Below, one piece after another: positions 6,964 through 10,946 of a stretch of 10,946 bases of DNA. The DNA comes from Spirochaetota bacterium (GTDB taxonomy: Bacteria; Spirochaetota; UBA4802; JAFGJZ01). The translations under genes were made by a program, and so were the position numbers. The notes under the pieces are model-generated. The model made no database searches. It was not told the origin of the DNA and saw nothing but the letters and a program-made list of their open reading frames with translations. The stretch lies in assembly GCA_023396665.1 (NCBI GenBank), contig JAEWVL010000456.1, forward strand, positions 1 through 10,946, read 5' to 3'. Every line of letters begins with the position of its first letter. Position 1 is the first letter of the stretch.

Positions 6964-8162
6964 GATATCTCAATTGTCAGTCTATCAGAATATTCCTGTA
7001 TTCTTTGCAAAGCCAGTTCTCGATTTTTTGCAGATACGGCAATAATGCCGATACGGTCATGATTATTTTTCGGGGGGATGACAGTATCTCCTACTTGAAT
7101 AAAAATTCTGGAGAAGATAAGCCCAGGAAGCTTTTTGGGTAATGGGCTAATTGAACGAACAAGACCTTTCTTGGGGGCGGTCAGATATTTTATGACAACC
7201 GATTCTCTCGATCGGTATTGCTGTGGAAAAAGGGGAAATGCTTTCATTGAGGCCTGAATCGCGTCTTTGAAAATATTATAACCGGTTGTCGCCGGAATCA
7301 TGTATTCCGCGATGTACTCTCCTCCGAATTCGGGTGCGGCTTCTATAACATAGAAATTATTGTCCTTACCGATTCGCATTTCAAAAAAAAGCGGAGAATT
7401 GGCAATTTTGGCAGCATCGGCGATAGACTGTCCGATCGCACGTATTTCAGCATAGCGGGTATTCGTTTTTGAAGGCGAAATGTGCATGAGGTCGCAGAAG
7501 TAGGGCGCTTCGGTCGTGATTTTGTCGCTTATCTCATAAAGATAAAAGCGTCCTTCGCAGACTATGCCGAAGGCGATTATTTCCTCACCTGCTATATATT
7601 CTTCGATAATGAATTCGGTTTTATTGTCTTTTTCATATTTTGCGAGCAAGATTTCGCTGTCGATCAACTGCACTCCCTGTTTCGCATGACCGGCTACCGG
7701 CTTTACAACAACAGGATATTGATACGCTTTTCTTTTGGATCGTGACACTTGAAAACTTTTTGCTGTAGGTATTTCATTATTCTGAAATATCTTTTTAAGG
7801 CCTTTTTTGCTCATCATGTCATCAATAATGTCAACGGGAATATTAGACAAACCTGTTCTATCGCACAGTTTTGCGACCGTTTGGGTAGCGGTTCCAAAAG
7901 ATCTGGTCATTATAGAGACGATGGAGCCGTTCAGCAACAGTTCCTGAAGTTTGGTATAAATCTCATCCGTATTTTCAATAGATTCCTGAATGCGGATATC
8001 GGCGCTTTGAAAACCGCTGGCATTACTATTCTGGTCGATAGCGATTACCTGCAGACCAAGCTGCTTCGCTGCTCTGATCAGCGGGAGCTGATTATCACCC
8101 GCTCCTATCGAAACAAAGAAGCAGATTTCTTTTTTCTTTCTTTTAAAGAGAAATTTGAACAC
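6960..8162 (-). CDS. ATP-grasp ligase (carboxylate-amine ligase type)
   Basis: ATP-grasp enzymes activate a carboxylate as an acyl-phosphate and join it to an amine or thiol. The 400 residues comprise a basic N-tip (KFLFKRKKK), a Rossmann-like pre-ATP domain (FVSIGAGDNQLPLIRAAKQ, 16-34, then VIAIDQNSNASGFQSADI, 39-56), an ATP-grasp core and a C-terminal domain (about 320-400) ending in DRIGIIAVSAK. Core residues are Lys154 in VVVKPVAGHAKQG, EEYIAGEE (187-194), and likely metal ligands Glu261 in FFEMRI and Glu274 in VIEAAPEFGGEYI. Relatives often have an Arg two residues before the GG pair (EIxxRxGG); here it is Glu278. The layout is that of stand-alone ligases in surface-glycan or small-molecule loci, not of RiPP graspetide ligases. 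The start is GTG, 3 bases after the ROK stop, with AAGGG (8170-8174) at 7-base spacing. Substrates are unknown. Confidence 0.88.
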   Translation of the reverse strand: MFKFLFKRKKKEICFFVSIGAGDNQLPLIRAAKQLGLQVIAIDQNSNASGFQSADIRIQESIENTDEIYTKLQELLLNGSIVSIMTRSFGTATQTVAKLCDRTGLSNIPVDIIDDMMSKKGLKKIFQNNEIPTAKSFQVSRSKRKAYQYPVVVKPVAGHAKQGVQLIDSEILLAKYEKDNKTEFIIEEYIAGEEIIAFGIVCEGRFYLYEISDKITTEAPYFCDLMHISPSKTNTRYAEIRAIGQSIADAAKIANSPLFFEMRIGKDNNFYVIEAAPEFGGEYIAEYMIPATTGYNIFKDAIQASMKAFPLFPQQYRSRESVVIKYLTAPKKGLVRSISPLPKKLPGLIFSRIFIQVGDTVIPPKNNHDRIGIIAVSAKNRELALQRIQEYSDRLTIEIS

Positions 8163-8165
8163 GTT

Positions 8166-9110
8166 TCAGCCCTTGAAGATCGGATCGTTTTCAAGAACAT
8201 ACTTGATCGCACCCAGAGAAGGTCCTTTGTCCTCCTGTGTGACGAGATGCAACTGTATGTTCTCCTTTAAACCGGAATATCCGTATTCTTGTATTGTCTG
8301 TTTTATTATCGGAATAAGTATGTCGTGAGCATGAGAAAGACCCCCGGCAAGAACGATCGCTTCGGGATTAAAAGCATTAATCAGTGTCACAATTCCCATT
8401 CCGAGGATATGTCCCGTATCCTTCATCATTTTCATGGCAAATGCATCACCTTTTTTTGCCTCGGAATAGATGGATTCAGAACTTATCTCCATCGAATTGA
8501 GTGTAGAATCAGGAAAGTCGGCGATTTTTTCATTGGCAATTTTGGCGATTGAACTTGCGGAGGCGTAGCGTTCAAAACAGCCCCTGTTTCCGCAGCTGCA
8601 GGGGATTCCGTTAATATCGATAGTCATGTGGCCGAATTCGGCGGCATATCCATCCCTGCCGTTTAACAGATGGTTGTCGACAATCGCACCTCCGCCGATG
8701 CCAGTTCCCAGGGTAAGCATAAGCCAGTTGCTGTATTTCTGGCCGTGCCCCTTCCACCATTCACCCATCAAAGCGGCGGTTGCGTCATTAATGACGTATA
8801 CTCTTTTGCCCGTGTGCTTGCCTATTGCCTGGGCAAGATTAAAATCGTCCAGAGCCGCGATATTGGGACTTTTTACAATATGACCGGTTGAAGAGTTCAC
8901 CGCTCCGGCAACGCCGATTCCAACGGGAAAAAGGCTTTCGAGTGATGTATTGTTGCGAGAAAGGAGCAGGTCGATAGTCCTGTTGATGTTGCTGATTATT
9001 TCATCCCTGTTGCCGCCGGTAGGGGTCTTTTGTGCGTCTATAATGTTGCCTTCCCTGTCGGTGAAGATCGATTTTATGTTTGTTCCGCCGATATCAAAAC
9101 CTATAAACAT
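8166..9110 (-). CDS. ROK-family sugar kinase (glucokinase-like)
   Basis: First gene of the operon, 314 residues, a normal length for a ROK kinase. There is no N-terminal helix-turn-helix, so it is an enzyme rather than a NagC/XylR-type repressor. Visible motifs are DIGGTNIKS (6-14, phosphate binding), VINDATAALMGE (107-116, with catalytic Asp109), LTLGTGIGGGAI (132-143), E158-x-x-H161 for the sugar hydroxyls, zinc site H161 with C171-x-C173-x4-C178, and LAGGLSHAHD (254-263). The family motif NDANAA reads NDATAA here, a small change beside the catalytic Asp. Glucose or an N-acetylhexosamine are the likeliest substrates; the sequence does not decide. AGGAG sits 5 bases before the ATG. The operon context (ligase and two methyltransferases) suggests it may feed a phosphorylated sugar into a tailoring route instead of, or as well as, glycolysis. 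Confidence 0.92.
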   Translation of the reverse strand: MFIGFDIGGTNIKSIFTDREGNIIDAQKTPTGGNRDEIISNINRTIDLLLSRNNTSLESLFPVGIGVAGAVNSSTGHIVKSPNIAALDDFNLAQAIGKHTGKRVYVINDATAALMGEWWKGHGQKYSNWLMLTLGTGIGGGAIVDNHLLNGRDGYAAEFGHMTIDINGIPCSCGNRGCFERYASASSIAKIANEKIADFPDSTLNSMEISSESIYSEAKKGDAFAMKMMKDTGHILGMGIVTLINAFNPEAIVLAGGLSHAHDILIPIIKQTIQEYGYSGLKENIQLHLVTQEDKGPSLGAIKYVLENDPIFKG

Positions 9111-9143
9111 GTAGTCTCCTGTGAATATAAATGCAAAATGCGA

Positions 9144-9171
9144 AAAATAGTATGAATGTATTTTTTCTCAA
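9144..9171 (-). promoter_or_regulatory. Candidate promoter of the ROK/ATP-grasp/methyltransferase operon
   Basis: Reading leftward, TTGAGA (9171-9166) and TATTTT (9149-9144) are separated by 16 bases. Transcription would start near 9137, giving a leader of about 27 bases before the ROK ATG. Position and spacing are good but the -10 box is a poor match and the region is A/T-rich, so chance resemblance is possible. Confidence 0.35.
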
Positions 9172-9236
9172 TGGGTACCATAAATTTCAATTACATTTTT
9201 TCTTTTCGCATCTTCGATCATTATGAAAGTAAAAAA

Positions 9237-9281
9237 AGATTGAATAGCAATCTTACATAGGAGAAGATCGAATAACGATCA
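9237..9281 (+). repeat. Two related hairpin repeats in leader of PHP gene
   Basis: Two 17-base units, 9237-9253 and 9265-9281, start 28 bases apart. The first is AGATTG-AATAG-CAATCT, and the second is AGATCG-AATAA-CGATCA. They agree at 13 of 17 positions, and each is an inverted repeat around a 5-base loop. Two of the four differences (T to C at position 5, A to G at position 13) compensate each other and keep the stem paired. They lie between the two divergent genes, 51 bases upstream of the PHP start. They could be paired operator sites or RNA hairpins. Confidence 0.6.
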
Positions 9282-9315
9282 GTTTGCATGTGATGCACTC
9301 CGTATATAAGCGAAA

Positions 9316-9321
9316 AAGGAG
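9316..9321 (+). promoter_or_regulatory. Ribosome binding site that sets the PHP gene start
   Basis: AAGGAG in the purine-rich run 9313-9323 lies 10 bases before the ATG at 9332. This favours 9332 over the in-frame TTG at 9284 and ATG at 9293, which would add a basic tail unlike the family. A further in-frame ATG at 9338 is less well spaced. TATATA at 9303-9308 might be a -10 box for a very short leader, but no -35 box is well placed. Confidence 0.75.
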
Positions 9322-9331
9322 AAGTCCGTTT

Positions 9332-10150
9332 ATGGCTATGCCTGTCGATTTTCATGTACATTCCACGAATTCAGACGGAACCTTGACTCAGGAGCAGTTA
9401 TTACGAAATGCTAAAGAGAGTAACATACGCTTTCTTTCCTTTACCGATCATGACACATACAACATCTGTGAAGATATTGCAGACCTAAGGGTCATACCCG
9501 GCATTGAGCTGAGCATTCAATCGGTATCCGGTGAACTGCATTTGCTCGGTTATAATTTCGATGTCACTTCTAAATCCATAATAGCTCTTACGAAAGAACT
9601 GCAGCAAAGACGGCGCGAGAGATTTTCCCGTTTGTTATCGTCACTTTCCAAAAAGGGTATACAGCTGAGTGCAGATGATTTTGCAATGAATGGAAACAAA
9701 AGTCCCGGACGTCCGCATGTTGCGAGATTTCTGGTCGAACATGGCTATGTCGATTCGGTTGCGGATGCCTTTGCAACTATTCTGGCGCCCTCACCCTCGT
9801 TTTCACATAACAAGATCTCCATAGAAGAGGGTATTGCGGCGATTACAGATGGGGGGGGGATAAGTTGTCTGGCACACCCCGTATCACTGGAAATGAAAAA
9901 AGATGATTTCTGCGTTTATCTTGATCATCTGAAAAAACTCGGGCTAGGCGCTATTGAGGTTTTTCATCCGCTTCATTCGGATGAAGCGGTTGATTTCTAT
10001 TTGGAATGTGCAGCGCGATTCAATCTGTTCGTCTCAGGCGGCAGTGATTTTCATGATCCGGAATGCGACGAATTGGCTTGTTACGGAGAAGGGAGAATTC
10101 TGGATGGCGCGCTTTTTGCTCCGTTTCTGGATCGACTCGGACTATCGTGA
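9332..10150 (+). CDS. PHP-domain phosphoesterase (RNase AM / YciV-like)
   Basis: The 272 residues carry the full metal-binding set of the PHP superfamily: H8-V-H10 with Asp15 in DFHVHSTNSDG, FTDHDT (37-42), Glu59 in IPGIELS, His70, GRPHVARFLVEHGYV (126-140), His182 in CLAHP, His212, and SGGSDFHD (235-242, Asp239 and His241). This order, with the inserted GRPHVA helix, matches the E. coli YciV group. Members hydrolyse 3',5'-bisphosphonucleotides such as pAp, or act as 5'-3' exonucleases on short RNA. It should be cytoplasmic and bind two or three metal ions. The start at 9332 is chosen because of the strong ribosome site at 9316-9321. A run of nine Gs (9851-9859) encodes Gly174-176. The gene is divergent from the ROK operon, and its stop lies only 15 bases from the stop of the oppositely oriented rnfA. 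Fold is certain; the exact substrate is inferred. Confidence 0.92.
   Translation: MAMPVDFHVHSTNSDGTLTQEQLLRNAKESNIRFLSFTDHDTYNICEDIADLRVIPGIELSIQSVSGELHLLGYNFDVTSKSIIALTKELQQRRRERFSRLLSSLSKKGIQLSADDFAMNGNKSPGRPHVARFLVEHGYVDSVADAFATILAPSPSFSHNKISIEEGIAAITDGGGISCLAHPVSLEMKKDDFCVYLDHLKKLGLGAIEVFHPLHSDEAVDFYLECAARFNLFVSGGSDFHDPECDELACYGEGRILDGALFAPFLDRLGLS
9851..9859 (+). repeat. G9 homopolymer inside the PHP gene
   Basis: Nine Gs in a row are read as three GGG glycine codons (residues 174-176), just before the AHP metal motif. With eight Gs the next codons would be GGA TAA, an immediate stop. With ten Gs the frame meets TGA 15 codons after the run. Both changes would remove the C-terminal metal ligands. 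Confidence 0.9.
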
Positions 10151-10165
10151 TGTCACGGCAATTTA

Positions 10166-10765
10166 TCAGAAGCTCATTCCTGCGAATCCCAGAAAAGCCA
10201 GAGAGAGAAGGCCCGCTGTGATAAATGAAATGGGGAGGCCTTTAAGATTTTTCGGTATCGGAGCAAGTTCGAGTCTTTCACGTATTCCGGCCAGCAGCAG
10301 CAGTGCAATGGTGAATCCCAGTCCTGCACCAAAGCCCTGGATAATCGATTTAAGCAAGCCGAACTCGCTTGTGGCAAATCCCGATTCAATGTTGAGTACT
10401 GCTACACCCAGAACCGCACAATTTGTTGTGATGAGCGGAAGAAATATTCCCAGAGCACTGTAAAGGGCCGGTGATACCTTGTTGATCACCATCTCTACAA
10501 GCTGAACCACCGATGCTATGATAAGAATAAATGCTATTGTCCGTAAGTAGGTGATATCGAAGGGAAGAAGCAGGTATTTATAGAAAAGATATGTGATAAA
10601 CGATGCAAGTGTCATTACAAAGATTACCGCAAAACCCATGCCCATGGCTGAATCAAGCTTTTTCGAAACTCCCAGAAAAGGACAAATGCCAAGTGTCTGT
10701 GAGAGAACATAATTATTGATGAAGACGGTGCTGATAAGAATCGTAAAGAATATTTTCAGTTCCAT
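10166..10765 (-). CDS. rnfA: Rnf complex membrane subunit RnfA
   Basis: RnfA is an integral membrane subunit of the ion-pumping ferredoxin:NAD+ oxidoreductase (Rnf), which couples ferredoxin oxidation to Na+ or H+ export. The 199 residues form about six hydrophobic segments. Two Cys motifs are present: GICPFLG (26-32, Cys28) and TTNCAVLG (113-120, Cys115). In this family these supply ligands for a membrane-embedded iron-sulfur centre shared with RnfE. ICPFLG distinguishes it from the paralogue NqrE. The frame extends 13 codons upstream to an ATG at 10804, but the family begins at MELKIFF, and the longer form would overlap rnfE, so I start at 10765. AGGAG (10781-10785) is 15 bases away, so coupling to rnfE may help initiation. 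The rnfE stop is 8 bases upstream. No rnfB follows; rnfA is the last gene of the operon. Confidence 0.95.
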   Translation of the reverse strand: MELKIFFTILISTVFINNYVLSQTLGICPFLGVSKKLDSAMGMGFAVIFVMTLASFITYLFYKYLLLPFDITYLRTIAFILIIASVVQLVEMVINKVSPALYSALGIFLPLITTNCAVLGVAVLNIESGFATSEFGLLKSIIQGFGAGLGFTIALLLLAGIRERLELAPIPKNLKGLPISFITAGLLSLAFLGFAGMSF

Positions 10766-10773
10766 ATCGCTGC

Positions 10774-10946
10774 CTATTTGCTCCTCATCGTATTCATAAA
10801 CCACAATAACAATCCGAGTAAAATAAAAGCTCCAGGTGCAATGGCAAACATTCCCGCGGCATTCATCCCGGGGATAAAGGTGAAACCGAGCAATTTATTC
10901 GTACCGATCGTTTCCCTGATGAAAGCCAGTGTAACGAGCGTAAGAC
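10774..10946 (-). CDS. rnfE: Rnf complex membrane subunit RnfE, C-terminal part
   Basis: The last 57 codons of a gene that enters from beyond the right edge and ends with TAG at 10774-10776. The visible protein has AFIRETIGTNKLLG, a loop with FTFIPGMN, then APGAFILLGLLLWFMN as the final membrane helix and a short basic tail ending MRSK. The R-E-x-I-G and P-G-A-F-I-x-L-G segments match the C-terminus of RnfE and its paralogue NqrD. The adjoining RnfA, 8 bases downstream, decides for Rnf. The N-terminal Cys motif that pairs with RnfA lies outside the window. Confidence 0.9.
   Translation of the reverse strand, partial: LTLVTLAFIRETIGTNKLLGFTFIPGMNAAGMFAIAPGAFILLGLLLWFMNTMRSK

Noticed and set aside
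5450..8162. Graspetide-type RiPP cluster (ATP-grasp plus methyltransferase)
   Set aside because: The ligase has the QLPLIRAAK-type N-terminal domain of small-molecule ligases, and no small precursor-peptide gene is visible next to it.
7749..8270. Long rightward open frame (173 codons) opposite the ATP-grasp and ROK genes
   Set aside because: It lies antisense to two genes with clear family motifs, crosses their junction, and its translation has no recognisable domain.
9237..9281. CRISPR array
   Set aside because: There are only two imperfect 17-base units with an 11-base gap and no cas gene.
9284..9331. Earlier TTG/GTG/ATG starts for the PHP gene
   Set aside because: They would add a basic tail absent from the family and would place the strong AAGGAG inside the coding region. 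The ATG at 9332 has that site at good spacing.
9954..10463. Rightward open frame of 169 codons overlapping the PHP gene end and rnfA
   Set aside because: It uses another frame inside two well-supported genes and shows no family motif.
10766..10804. Longer rnfA beginning at 10804
   Set aside because: It would add 13 residues not seen in the family and overlap the rnfE 3' end; MELKIFF at 10765 matches the family start.

Overview
The window (about 44% G+C by eye) looks like chromosome from a Gram-negative, lipoprotein-rich anaerobe. A spirochaete is the best guess. The reasons are a second lipoprotein that resembles a propeller-type lipoprotein family I associate with Treponema and Leptospira, relaxed lipoboxes, an Rnf complex, and long G runs. 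This is a judgement from memory of protein families, not from any search, and other phyla are possible. There are no RNA genes, insertion sequences, CRISPR arrays or phage genes.

Layout. (1) 1-852: the end of an ankyrin-repeat lipoprotein gene (+), closed by a clear intrinsic terminator. (2) 884-2071: argJ (-), arginine biosynthesis, standing alone. (3) 2369-5398: a rightward group of a STAS-domain anti-sigma-factor antagonist, a lipoprotein, and a fused NAD(P)HX epimerase/dehydratase (nnr). The last two overlap by 4 bases (ATGA). (4) 5450-9110: a tight leftward four-gene operon, ROK sugar kinase -> ATP-grasp ligase -> class I SAM methyltransferase -> second methyltransferase with an N-terminal Cys4 ribbon. 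The junctions are +3, -4 and -4 bases, so the four products are probably made together. (5) 9332-10150: a PHP-domain phosphoesterase (+), divergent from the operon, with a pair of related small hairpins in its leader and a G9 run inside the gene. (6) 10166-10946: rnfA and the 3' end of rnfE (-), the end of an Rnf operon continuing beyond the window. rnfA is the last gene, which fits a BCDGEA-type order.

How the genes work together. Arginine synthesis, NAD(P)H repair and Rnf energy conservation are housekeeping. The region I cannot assign to a known pathway is the kinase/ligase/two-methyltransferase operon. Its gene content (phosphorylate a sugar, join a carboxylate to an amine, methylate twice) suggests a short tailoring route to a modified sugar-amino acid type compound, perhaps for the cell surface. 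That is inference. The clearest sequence-level oddities are the G9 run in the PHP gene, where a one-base change in either direction truncates the protein, and the tandem hairpins at 9237-9281, which differ by compensating base changes.
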